Notes under the pieces: model-generated
Databases searched by the model: none
What the model saw: only the letters and a program-made list of their open reading frames with translations
What the model was told of the DNA's origin: nothing
Part shown: positions 7,704-14,908 of the stretch, piece by piece
Position numbering within the stretch: the stretch's first letter is position 1
Layout of the letters: each line of letters opens with the position of its first letter
Program-made: the position numbers and the translations under genes
Assembly (NCBI GenBank): GCA_964450355.1
Contig: CAYVDH010000049.1
Location: 1-20,422 of the forward strand
Direction: 5' to 3'
Length of the DNA stretch: 20,422 bases
DNA from: CAYVDH01 sp964450355
GTDB lineage: Bacteria; Bacteroidota; Bacteroidia; NS11-12g; UBA955

Positions 7704-8390
7704 ATGGTACGTCAATTTATTCTATATTTTTTGCTGAATCTCCTTCCCTATTTTTCTTATTCTCAAATTGAAAAAGACAGTCAATTGTTAAATAATCGTG
7801 TATATACTATTGATACAATTAATACTGTAAAATTATTGAGATTTATTGATTTTGATTGTCCTACACTAATTGATAGCAATACATACAACAGTAAGAGTAA
7901 TTATGAAAAATTTATTCATGCTTTACATTATCCAGAAGAATGTAATTATTCTTGTTCAAGAATATTAGACTTGAAAAATGACAGCACAAGGTATTTAAAT
8001 TCAAATTTAGCTCAATTCAATCAAAGCTACTGGAGCAAAAGACAACTAGAGTTCATCAACAAAAATAGAGACAGCATTCAATTCTATTTGAGCAAAGAAT
8101 TAAAATCAAAATTTTCATCTCCTCATTTATACTTGTTTATTCACAAATTTAAATTCAAAATTCCTTTGAAAGAAGTGTTGGATAATTACTATTTAACAAA
8201 CAACACCAAAGCAATAAGCTTGCTTTGTAGGTACATGAAAGACGATAAATATCAGCCTTTTATTCAATCTCGTTTGTACAAAAAACTTTACCCTAAAAAC
8301 GAATATCAAACCATTGTTTTTGATAAGAAAACCGAAGAAATGGCTCTATCTCTTATCAACAAGTATTTAAAATCGCATAAATACCCTTAA
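7704..8390 (+). CDS. Secreted hypothetical protein
   Basis: A 228-aa protein of unrecognised family. An N-terminal signal peptide is clear (MVRQFILYFLLNLLPYFSYSQ, likely cut near residue 20-21). The mature part is rich in Asn, Lys, Ser and Tyr with no repeats and no evident catalytic motif. Four cysteines are visible in the mature region (in 'FDCPT', 'EECNYSCSR' and 'LLCRY'), which could form periplasmic disulfides. It starts 12 nt after the dehydrogenase stop and is probably cotranscribed with it, although nothing in the sequence ties it to sugar metabolism. It marks the end of the compact, ordered gene block. The next 580 nt are non-coding. Confidence 0.7.
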   Translation: MVRQFILYFLLNLLPYFSYSQIEKDSQLLNNRVYTIDTINTVKLLRFIDFDCPTLIDSNTYNSKSNYEKFIHALHYPEECNYSCSRILDLKNDSTRYLNSNLAQFNQSYWSKRQLEFINKNRDSIQFYLSKELKSKFSSPHLYLFIHKFKFKIPLKEVLDNYYLTNNTKAISLLCRYMKDDKYQPFIQSRLYKKLYPKNEYQTIVFDKKTEEMALSLINKYLKSHKYP

Positions 8391-8520
8391 ACATTATTTC
8401 ATATAACATTCAATGGGTAAACAACGAATGAAATCTCCCATTTAGAAAAGAGAAAATGGAAATGAGTTAGTTAAAAGATAAAAGACCGAAATTGATTTAA
8501 AATTTATTTAAAAAACCTTT

Positions 8521-8640
8521 GGGCGTGCCCCATCAACACACCACCCTTGCTGGGTCAGGCTGTCCGCTTTTACTTCTCGGCAAAGCCGAGAGGTAACCGC
8601 TACCATCCTTCACGCTTGCTTACGCCTGAGCATTGGCGGA
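8521..8640. repeat. GC-rich hairpin element resembling a dispersed Bacteroidota intergenic repeat
   Basis: About 120 nt far richer in G+C than the surrounding DNA. Stems in order: GGGC/GCCC at 8521-8530; ACCC/GGGT at 8543-8555; a strong hairpin CTTCTCGGC-AAA-GCCGAGAGG at 8573-8593; GGTA/TACC at 8592-8604; and CGCC/GGCG at 8623-8638. The opening 'GGGCGTGCCCC', the middle 'GGGTCAGGCTGTCCGC' and the later 'ACCGCTACCATCCTTCACGC' resemble, from memory, intergenic repeats scattered through Flavobacteriia and related genomes. Only one copy is in this window, so repeat status is inferred. It could be a mobile non-coding element or a structured RNA. Confidence 0.5.
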
Positions 8641-8936
8641 GGTCATAGTTTTCTATAAAAGATAAATGAATCAAATAGAGCGAAAATAAAAAAATAAAGA
8701 AGACCAAAAAACTCAATAAAATGTGAATAATCGAATAAAAATATTACTTGGAAAAATCAAGACTAAGTCCTTAATTTGTAATAAATTAAAACAAAAAAAT
8801 CACTCACACCCTGTGACTGAAGGGCACGAAGTGTGAAAAAATCTAAGTCGCAAGAATAGAATAAAAAAAACTAAGCGAATACAACTTAAGTTTTAATTTG
8901 ACCTCCTTTAGCTTAAATAAAAGACTTTGAAATTAT

Positions 8937-8944
8937 TATATTTG
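8937..8944 (+). promoter_or_regulatory. -7 box of the DUF1016 gene
   Basis: TATATTTG fits TAnnTTTG and ends 24 nt before the ATG at 8969. The promoter looks intact even though the gene behind it is broken. Confidence 0.55.
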
Positions 8945-8968
8945 CTTAATATTTATACGTAAAATAAA

Positions 8969-9924
8969 ATGAATGAACTTGTTACAAACCAACTAGCTAA
9001 CCGAATTTCAGAGTTACTAATTTCAGCAAAAACAAAAGTATTACAAACTATTAACCAAACAATGGTTTTAACATACTTTGAAATTGGAAGAATGATAGTT
9101 GAAGAAGAACAAAACGGTAAACAAAGAGCTGATTATGGTAAACACATTATAAAATCTCTATCAGAGCGCTTAACAAAGGAATTTGGGAAAGGGTTTTCGC
9201 AAAGAAATTTAGAACAAATTCGACAGTTTTATTCCGTCTATTCAAAAACGCAAACACTGTCTGCGGAATTCAAGTTAAGTTGGTCCCATTATATGAAATT
9301 GAATCCTTCAAAAACAATTGGAGCTTAAGAGAATTAAACAGACAATATGATTCTGCCCTTTATACACGTTTGACTTTAAGTAAGGACAAAAGTGATGTGT
9401 TACAACTTTCAATCAAAGGACAAATAATAGAAAAACCACAAGATGCAATAAAAGACCCTTATATTTTGGAGTTCATTGGTTTGCCCGAAAATTCAAATTA
9501 TTCTGAAAATGATTTAGAACAAAAGTTAATAGACAAATTAGAACATTTTCTATTAGAACTAGGAAATGGTTTTACTTTTGTGGCTAGACAAAATAGAATA
9601 AGTTTTGATGAAAAGCATTTTAGAGTAGATTTAGTTTTTTATAATAGAATTCTTAAATGTTTTGTACTAATTGACTTAAAAATCGGAGAACTTAAACACC
9701 AAGATATAGGACAAATGCAAATGTATGTCAACTATTATGACAGACAAGTAAAACTTGAGGATGAAAATAAAACCATTGGAATAATATTATGCCAAAACAA
9801 TAGTGAAGCAGTTGTAGAATTTACATTGCCTGAAAATAACACTCAAATTTTTGCAAGCAAATATTTGACAGTGTTGCCTAGTAAAGAAACATTGATACAA
9901 TTAATAAATAATAAAGATAAATAA
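8969..9924 (+). pseudogene. DUF1016/YhcG-family PDDEXK nuclease, broken by an internal deletion
   Basis: Two overlapping frames are the halves of one gene. Frame 1 (8969-9328) has the DUF1016 N-terminal domain: 'TYFEIGRMIVEEEQNGKQRADYGKHII', 'GKGFSQRNLEQIRQFY', 'LSWSHY'. Frame 2 (9280-9924, entered in practice near 9292) continues with 'YEIESFKNNWSLRELNRQYDSALY' and the C-terminal nuclease domain. Its PDDEXK-like core is FRVDLVFYN...VLIDLKIG, followed by 'DIGQMQMYVNYYD'. In intact relatives about a dozen or more residues separate 'LSWSHY' from 'FYEIE'. Here they are missing and the frame changes at 9290-9294, where TAT/TTAT microhomology lies. Family members are nuclease-like proteins often found in variable or defence-associated regions. 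The full-length product is not made unless the deletion is an assembly error. Confidence 0.82.
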
Positions 9925-9941
9925 AAAAGAATTCAAATTTC

Positions 9942-10316
9942 ATGTTGTCAGATTATAAATATAATCATATAAGTTATAACGAATTGTTCAATGCAATTGA
10001 AAATGACTCGACTGAGAACAAATTCAAATTGTTAGCAGAGCTGTTAATGAGTGCAGTTAATGACTGGCCTACTTTTAATTTAAAAGAACCTAAAGACCTA
10101 ATTACAGAATTAAGAAGAGAAATTAAAGAGAAATTAACCTTTGACAACCTTGAAAGATATTTAAAAAAATTAAAACTTCATAATGATGCTTGGAAAATGG
10201 AGGCGGTAACTGCTTTGTTGGAAATGTTTGAAATAGACTTAGAACTTAAAAATAACAAATCAATTGACCTTGAAATGATAGTAGTTAAATTAACTCAACA
10301 CTACAGACAGAAGTAA
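9942..10316 (+). CDS. Hypothetical protein downstream of the DUF1016 nuclease
   Basis: A 124-aa, predicted mostly alpha-helical, charged protein with no signal peptide and no membrane span. No family was recognised. Visible features are amphipathic helices 'KFKLLAELLMSAVNDW' and 'KEKLTFDNLERYLKKLKLHNDAWKMEAVTALLEMF'. The ATG lies 17 nt after the stop of the nuclease frame and no separate -7 box is evident, so it was probably the second gene of that unit. This makes it a candidate partner or regulator of the nuclease, by position only. Confidence 0.65.
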   Translation: MLSDYKYNHISYNELFNAIENDSTENKFKLLAELLMSAVNDWPTFNLKEPKDLITELRREIKEKLTFDNLERYLKKLKLHNDAWKMEAVTALLEMFEIDLELKNNKSIDLEMIVVKLTQHYRQK

Positions 10317-10332
10317 TTGCAAATAAAAAATT

Positions 10333-10340
10333 TACATTTG
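10333..10340 (+). promoter_or_regulatory. -7 box of the serine hydrolase gene
   Basis: TACATTTG fits TAnnTTTG and ends 63 nt before the ATG at 10404. It sits just after the stop of the 124-aa gene, so the hydrolase is likely its own transcript with a leader of about 55 nt. Confidence 0.5.
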
Positions 10341-10403
10341 TATTGTCACAATAATAAATAAACAACCTATTCAATAAATTATAAAATATAAACCATACAA
10401 AAC

Positions 10404-11471
10404 ATGAAAAATTTCACTCTTTATTCTTTGCTTTTAATATTCCTTTTTAGTTGTAAAAAGAATGAAAAAAATGTTCAAACTACTCTATCTGAATCCATGT
10501 ATTTCCCTACATCGAATGACTCTTGGGCAACTCTTTCAATATCTAGTTTAGGTTGGAATCAAAATGCTGTTCAACCATTGAAAGATTATTTAAATCAAAA
10601 AGGAACAAAATCATTCATGATACTTGTGAATGGAAAAATTGTCATGGAAGAATATTTTAATGGTCACAACACGACTGATACTTGGGAATGGAACAGTGCA
10701 GGAAAAACACTTGTCTCCACAACAGTTGGCATCGCTCAACAAGAAAATCTTTTATCCATTAACAACAAAGCATCTGATTATTTAGGAAAAAATTGGACTA
10801 GCATGCCTCTGGAAAAAGAAAATTTAATCACTGTAAAACACTTATTGAATATGACCTCAGGGAATGATGACACTAAACAATTTGTCATCAAATCAAACTT
10901 GACTTATGTTGCTGATGCTGGAACAAGATGGGCATATAGCAATGTATTTCAAAAATTAATTGATGTAGTAAACACCGCTAGTAATAAACCTTTTGAAACT
11001 TATTTTAATGAAAAACTAAAATCTAAAATTGGAATGGAGGGTTATTGGGATTTTGGAACAATTTTCACCATTTACCACAGCAATACAAAAAGCATGGCGA
11101 GGTTTGGACTTTTAGCTTTGAATAAAGGCAAATGGAACAATGAACAAATAATCAATGAAACTTTTTTAAATGAAAGCATATCTACATCACAAAATATAAA
11201 CCCATCTTATGGATATTTGTGGTGGTTAAATGGAAAATCAAGCTACATGATTCCTGGTGAACAAACAGTTTATCAAGGTTATTTAGTTCCAAATGCACCA
11301 GCAGATATGTACGCTGCAATGGGTGCTAAAGACCAACGCATTTATGTCATTCCTAGCAAAAAAATGGTCGTAATAAGAATGGGAGAAGCCTCCGACCCGT
11401 CTAATCCCAATTTTGCAGTATCAGGTTTTGACAATGAACTTTGGGTAAAAATCAATTCAGTGATTAATTGA
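10404..11471 (+). CDS. Lipoprotein serine hydrolase (beta-lactamase / class C PBP fold)
   Basis: A 355-aa exported enzyme. The lipoprotein signal 'LLLIFLFSC' puts the lipidated Cys at about residue 17, followed by KKNEKN. The beta-lactamase-fold catalytic set is complete: nucleophile Ser98 and general base Lys101 in NSAGKT (SxxK), Tyr178-Ser179-Asn180 in RWAYSN (the YxN motif), and a C-terminal 'GAKDQRIYVIPSKKMVVIRMG' strand region in the place of the KTG/HxG motif. The 'WEWNSAGKTL' wording and the 'HLLNMTSGNDD' segment resemble the 6-aminohexanoate-dimer hydrolase/esterase-like branch more than true beta-lactamases, so the substrate is probably an ester, amide or peptide rather than an antibiotic. 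It stands alone under its own promoter. Confidence 0.85.
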   Translation: MKNFTLYSLLLIFLFSCKKNEKNVQTTLSESMYFPTSNDSWATLSISSLGWNQNAVQPLKDYLNQKGTKSFMILVNGKIVMEEYFNGHNTTDTWEWNSAGKTLVSTTVGIAQQENLLSINNKASDYLGKNWTSMPLEKENLITVKHLLNMTSGNDDTKQFVIKSNLTYVADAGTRWAYSNVFQKLIDVVNTASNKPFETYFNEKLKSKIGMEGYWDFGTIFTIYHSNTKSMARFGLLALNKGKWNNEQIINETFLNESISTSQNINPSYGYLWWLNGKSSYMIPGEQTVYQGYLVPNAPADMYAAMGAKDQRIYVIPSKKMVVIRMGEASDPSNPNFAVSGFDNELWVKINSVIN

Positions 11472-11496
11472 TTGGAAAACACATAACAAAAAAATA

Positions 11497-11591
11497 TGAC
11501 AACAAACCAAATTTAAAATGAACAGAATACTTGTCATCTTTTTGTCAATTACATTGTTTGCTTGTGTGAAGAAACAAGTGCCCAATAATAA
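11497..11591 (+). repeat. Lipoprotein leader repeat, copy A
   Basis: About 95 nt covering 21 nt upstream of the ATG, the whole signal peptide, the lipobox and the first mature residues. It matches copy B at 13634-13716 plus 13817-13828 with only about three mismatches by eye: one upstream of the ATG and two changing residue 2 from Lys to Asn. Downstream of this segment A and B are unrelated. Confidence 0.85.
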
Positions 11592-11851
11592 ACAACCAGA
11601 AAAAGGCAATTATTACAGACATTCTTGAAGTAGATAAAAAAGAAATTATAGGAAATTTAATTACTGAATATTGTGAGACAAAAAAAGGTAATGATATTGA
11701 AATTTTAGCTTTAGTTAAAGTCACAAAAAAAAATCCTAATTACTATACCAAAATAATAAAAGCTTGGAGAGCTAATAGAAAAACTGGCAAATTTGAATCC
11801 ATAAAAAAGAACAAAATAATTCGTTGTGGAAATGAGAGTTATGGATTATAA
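11518..11851 (+). pseudogene. Small lipoprotein gene, frameshifted after the signal peptide
   Basis: The ATG at 11518 opens MNRILVIFLSITLFAC (lipobox LFAC, Cys16) KKQ-type lipoprotein N-terminus, but this frame stops after 36 codons at 11626-11628. An open frame one base over runs on from about 11603 to a TAA at 11849-11851, with normal coding character (residues such as KKEIIGNLITEYCETKKGND, then NPNYYTKIIKAWRANRKTGK). Removing one A from the AAAAA run at 11600-11604 joins the two into a protein of about 110 residues. The gene is therefore either a fresh pseudogene or carries a homopolymer error. The N-terminus is nearly identical to that of the lipoprotein at 13655, while the body is different. 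The body family was not recognised. Confidence 0.65.
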
Positions 11852-12062
11852 AAGAAGAACGGCAAATGATAACATTACCTTCCAAAATGACTTATATTTC
11901 TGGTAGTATTTTGAAAAAGTGAATTTATTTAATTGTTTTAAATATTTTTTCAATCTAAACGCCTTTCTCTCCTATCAGGTTGTTGCATAACATACTCTTT
12001 TTTGAATCAAGCATAAATTAAACAAATTTAAAATTTAAAATTACATTAGTCAGACAATTAAA

Positions 12063-12569
12063 ATGAAAAGAAGAAATATTATGTATTTAACTCTTGGGAT
12101 AGTTTCATTACTAATGTCAATATTATTTATAGGACAGTTTTATGACCCTGAAGATGGAGACAGAACTTTATTTATAAAGCATAAACCAACACTTAAACAA
12201 TACTTTTATTCCCCAAGTGCATACCATCGTTTTCTTCCAACTAAACTCAACTTTAATGAGGAAATTGAGGAAAGAAAATTTCAGGAATTCAAAAGGAACA
12301 TGATAAGTAATACTATTCCTATTATTCCTTTAATATTAATACAAGTCACTCTGACATTATTAATAGGAGGAATTATTTCATTTTTCGTAAAAAAGAATTT
12401 TAATAATTGGCAATTATTTACCCATTTTATAATAAACATAGTTATAACTACTTTTGGATTATTATACGTTTTATTGCAGGACAATTTCTTTATTACTTTA
12501 ATTTTCTCATTTATTATATTAATTATAAGCATTTTAAGTATAATTCTAATAGATAAAATTCAAAAATGA
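12063..12569 (+). CDS. Small four-span membrane protein, unknown function
   Basis: A 168-aa, strongly hydrophobic protein. An N-terminal span (about 6-25) is followed by a roughly 60-residue charged loop (DPEDGDRTLFIKHKPTLKQY, then 'NEEIEERKFQEFKRNM') and three further spans (about 85-109, 117-139 and 142-164). No family was recognised, and there are no catalytic motifs or cysteines. It is followed after 30 nt by the Cys-rich 324-aa protein on the same strand, so the two are probably cotranscribed. A membrane/soluble pair of this kind could be an effector with its partner, but nothing in the sequence proves that. Confidence 0.6.
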   Translation: MKRRNIMYLTLGIVSLLMSILFIGQFYDPEDGDRTLFIKHKPTLKQYFYSPSAYHRFLPTKLNFNEEIEERKFQEFKRNMISNTIPIIPLILIQVTLTLLIGGIISFFVKKNFNNWQLFTHFIINIVITTFGLLYVLLQDNFFITLIFSFIILIISILSIILIDKIQK

Positions 12570-12599
12570 ATAAATGTTTCCATCAAAATAAGAAAATAC

Positions 12600-13574
12600 A
12601 TGACAGAAAAAGAAAAAATAATAGAAGCAATTAAGAATTTAGATTTTAATGAATTAAAAAAACTTTTGGACGATAACAAATCATACATGGATGTGTCTAA
12701 AGATTTATTTTTATCCACCCTAAAACATAACATAAAACAATACAAAGATTTAAAATCGTATAAAAAAGTGGTTGAAGGAACTTGTGAATATTGTAATAAA
12801 GGTTGTAAAGCCTACAGATTTAAAACCGATAATTTACCATCTTTACCTCTTTTTATTGAAGAAAAAGAAGGAATAGTAACTGATATTTATTTATGTAACT
12901 TGTTAAAAGAAGATGATTCTGATGAGAATCATTGGGATATATATTTTAATTTTTATGAAGATGAAAAAGTAGGATTTATTCCATCTGTAGAACATTTAAT
13001 AATTCTTCAAAGAATTGATAAAGCAGTTGAGGGATTTAACGATCTTGAAAAAACAGGAATAGTCCCTATTGAGGAAGTAGTGCTTTGGTATAAAAAATGC
13101 AAACTTTTAGCAAGAGATTTAGACTTTGACAATGTCTTTGAAGGAACAAAATATAAAGCATTCTTACATTTCAAGAATCTTTATTATAACGCTTCTAGTT
13201 TGAATAAATACATGAAAGAGAATGATTTAGCAAAAAAGGCTTTGGACAAATTCTATGAATTAGATAAAAAAAATGAAAAAAACATTGTGAAATGGCTTTT
13301 AGAAAATGAAAACTATTATTCCATTCAGATAAAAAAGACTAAGAAATGGAAAAAAACTGGGTTTCTTATTTTAGAAACAAATCCAAATTTATTAATAGAT
13401 TTTAATGGCTATTTACATGGATTTATTTTAAATGAAATTTATTTCAATCTATTAATGCAAATAATGGATAAATATATACCAACATCTGAACAAATTGCTC
13501 AAAATGATGAACCTATTGAATGTTCATTGAAAAGTTTATTAAAACTACATAATAAATATTTAGATTTGCTTTAA
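12600..13574 (+). CDS. Hypothetical soluble protein with a Cys-x2-Cys-x3-Cys cluster
   Basis: A 324-aa protein without signal peptide or membrane span. Residues 1-60 are helical and Lys/Asp-rich ('IKNLDFNELKKLLDDNKSYM'). Next comes the cluster C62-x2-C65-x3-C69 in 'GTCEYCNKGCKAYRF', with a further Cys at 99 in 'YLCNLL'. Four cysteines in this order could bind one zinc ion. The remainder is helical and acidic/basic mixed ('EEVVLWYKKCKLLARDLDF', 'ENIVKWLLE'-like helices). No family was identified. It lies 30 nt downstream of the four-span membrane protein gene. The ATG at 12600 opens the frame without an earlier competitor. Confidence 0.7.
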   Translation: MTEKEKIIEAIKNLDFNELKKLLDDNKSYMDVSKDLFLSTLKHNIKQYKDLKSYKKVVEGTCEYCNKGCKAYRFKTDNLPSLPLFIEEKEGIVTDIYLCNLLKEDDSDENHWDIYFNFYEDEKVGFIPSVEHLIILQRIDKAVEGFNDLEKTGIVPIEEVVLWYKKCKLLARDLDFDNVFEGTKYKAFLHFKNLYYNASSLNKYMKENDLAKKALDKFYELDKKNEKNIVKWLLENENYYSIQIKKTKKWKKTGFLILETNPNLLIDFNGYLHGFILNEIYFNLLMQIMDKYIPTSEQIAQNDEPIECSLKSLLKLHNKYLDLL

Positions 13575-13633
13575 ACAAAACAACTCATTTGAAGATAACT
13601 AAGCATTTATCCTTACTTATAGCAAACAACTTT

Positions 13634-13829
13634 TGACTACAAACCAAATTTAAAATGAAACGAATACTTGTCATCTTTTTGTCAATTACATTGTTTGCTT
13701 GTGTGAAGAAACAAGTNNNNNNNNNNNNNNNNNNNNNNNNNNNNNNNNNNNNNNNNNNNNNNNNNNNNNNNNNNNNNNNNNNNNNNNNNNNNNNNNNNNN
13801 NNNNNNNNNNNNNNNNGCCCAATAATAAG
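13634..13829 (+). repeat. Lipoprotein leader repeat, copy B (interrupted by the N run)
   Basis: Matches copy A (11497-11591) on both sides of the 100-N block. The left flank ends 'GAAACAAGT' and the right flank begins 'GCCCAATAATAA'. In copy A these two strings are directly joined. Confidence 0.85.
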
Positions 13830-14483
13830 ACAACTTCAAACAATGCTATTTCTAATGACAGTATGAAGCCATTTTCAATCACTGCAGCTACTAAAAACGA
13901 ATTCTTAAGTGCAAAAAAAGAATACAAAAACAAACTTCTTTTTGACTCAAATGACATCAAAAAAAAGAATGGAAAAATAAAATTACCAGTGAACTTGAAA
14001 TGGAAACCATTCTACATTTTTAAAGACACTTCTTCTGTGAATGATGAAACAAACATGAGTAAATATCAATATTTAGGCCGATTTGCAAATGTTGGTTTTT
14101 ATGTTGTTGCAGGTCATTTTTTTGAACATTACGAATGTTACTTAATTAATAAATCAACTGGTGTTAATACAACCATTTGGAATACTCCATACATTTCTCC
14201 AAATGACAAATATATTGCCAATTTATCTATGGAATATGGTCTTGAAGGTGTTGCTAATGGAATTCAAATTTGGAAAATTGTAAAACAAGAACTCAATCAA
14301 GAAGAACCAATAACTATTGAAAAATTTTTGGAACTTGACCAAATGATTTGGGTGCCAAAAGATGTTGTTTGGGAGAACGACAATTCATTGATTTTAAAGG
14401 TAATTTCAGTAGAAAATCAATTAAAAGAAATCACTCAAATTAAAAGAAATGACTATTACTTTTTAAGAGTCAATTTACAATAA
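13655..14483 (+). CDS. Hypothetical secreted lipoprotein, complete once the gap is removed
   Basis: The gene starts at ATG 13655 (MKRILVIFLSITLFAC, lipobox LFAC, lipidated Cys16) and ends at 14483. Between 13717 and 13816 there are 100 Ns. Taking them out leaves 729 nt, exactly 243 codons, with codon 21 (GTG) formed across the junction and no internal stop. The protein is therefore 242 aa if the gap is empty. The part beyond the gap that is open on its own begins at ATG 13863. The mature region has a charged stretch, 'NGKIKLPVNLKWKPFYIF', then a beta-rich segment (YQYLGRFANVGFYVVAGHFF, 'CYLINKSTGVNTTIWNTPYISPNDKYIAN') that resembles one blade of a beta-propeller by character. No specific family was recognised. 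The REP-like hairpins at 14538 follow the stop and could terminate the transcript. Confidence 0.75.
13717..13816. other. Assembly gap of exactly 100 Ns
   Basis: A run of 100 Ns, a conventional placeholder length for a scaffold join of unknown size. It sits inside a sequence that is nearly duplicated 2.1 kb upstream, where assemblers commonly break. Frames reported across it are not reliable. Confidence 0.98.
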
Positions 14484-14537
14484 AAACATCATAATTCTGT
14501 TAATATCAGTATAAATAAAAGATTTTTAAGTGTTAAA

Positions 14538-14610
14538 CATAGCCCACGGTTTAAACCGTGGGCTATGAAATACGTTGAATTTAACAAAACCGTTTTAACG
14601 GTTTAAAAAA
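14538..14610. repeat. REP-like two-hairpin repeat, copy 1
   Basis: A perfect 30-bp palindrome (arm CATAGCCCACGGTTT, 14538-14552, and its reverse complement 14553-14567) is followed after a 19-nt linker by a second hairpin, AAACCGTT-TT-AACGGTTT (14587-14604), and a run of As. Copy 2 at 17340 matches over about 73 nt with one substitution by eye, in the same orientation. The arrangement resembles REP/BIME-type elements mobilised by RAYT (IS200/IS605-like) transposases. The hairpins could also stop transcription from either side. Confidence 0.85.
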
Positions 14611-14688
14611 AAAAAATAAGAAATTTTAATTTACCGCATTCATTTAATAAAATATGAATACATGCCATTTGGGCAACCAAATTCCAAA

Positions 14689-14858
14689 AGTACCCAACAA
14701 TAAAAACAACTTCAAACAATGCTATTTCTAATGACAGTATGAAGCCATTTACAATCACTGCAGCTTCTGAAAACGAATTCTTAAGTGCAAAAAAAGAATA
14801 CAAAAACAAACTTCTTTTTGACTCAATTGACATCAAAAAATCCTTTTTATTTCAGTAA
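14689..14858 (+). pseudogene. Internal fragment of the lipoprotein gene (copy C)
   Basis: Bases 14689-14840 match positions 13817-13964 of the lipoprotein gene with about seven substitutions and one inserted A by eye. The signal peptide is absent and the frame is shifted by the insertion after 'CCCAACAATAA'. The part from ATG 14739 reads MKPFTITAASENEFLSAKKE..., equivalent to the internal Met of the full gene, and then leaves homology at 14840 and stops at 14856-14858. It is a decayed partial duplicate with no function of its own. Confidence 0.8.
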
Positions 14859-14908
14859 TTTTTTTATTGGCGTTAATCAAAATTCCTTGAGCAAAAGCAA
14901 CATTCAAA

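Larger units (their letters stand above)
8391..8968. other. Intergenic spacer at the core/accessory boundary
   Basis: A 578-nt gap without a plausible gene. It holds a GC-rich hairpin element (8521-8640), then AT-rich sequence with a short run of inverted pieces at 8801-8836 (CACACCCTGTG, then GGGCACGAAGTGTGA) that may be an eroded repeat. A -7 box at 8937-8944 serves the next gene. Nothing tRNA-like was seen. Confidence 0.6.
11472..12062. other. Degenerate region between the hydrolase and the 168-aa membrane protein
   Basis: About 590 nt without an intact gene of normal size. The first part holds lipoprotein piece A (11497-11851, described separately). From 11852 to 12062 I see only AT-rich sequence with no convincing promoter box, hairpin or repeat. 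Confidence 0.55.
14484..14908. other. Intergenic region with REP-like repeat and lipoprotein fragment
   Basis: About 425 nt between the convergent lipoprotein and LamG genes. It holds REP-like copy 1 (14538-14610) and lipoprotein fragment C (14689-14858). The remaining bases are AT-rich and show nothing further. Confidence 0.6.

Noticed and set aside
8434..8460. Inverted repeat CCATTT/AAATGG as a terminator after the secreted hypothetical gene
   Set aside because: The stem is only six pairs of mostly A-T with a 10-nt loop and no following T run.
8521..8640. Integron attC site or tRNA gene in the GC-rich element
   Set aside because: No GTTRRRY core sites and no integrase are present, and none of the stems fit a tRNA cloverleaf with T-loop and anticodon arm.
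9280..9328. Programmed frameshift in the DUF1016 gene
   Set aside because: No slippery heptamer or downstream structure was seen, and conserved residues are missing at the junction, which points to a deletion rather than recoding.
13585..13960. Minus-strand frames that run through the N block
   Set aside because: Their length comes from untranslated Ns, and the real gene is on the + strand. They are antisense shadows.
14603..14836. Minus-strand frame of 77 codons over lipoprotein fragment C
   Set aside because: It is the antisense of fragment C and resembles the antisense of lipoprotein B in the same way. There is no promoter and no protein-like composition.
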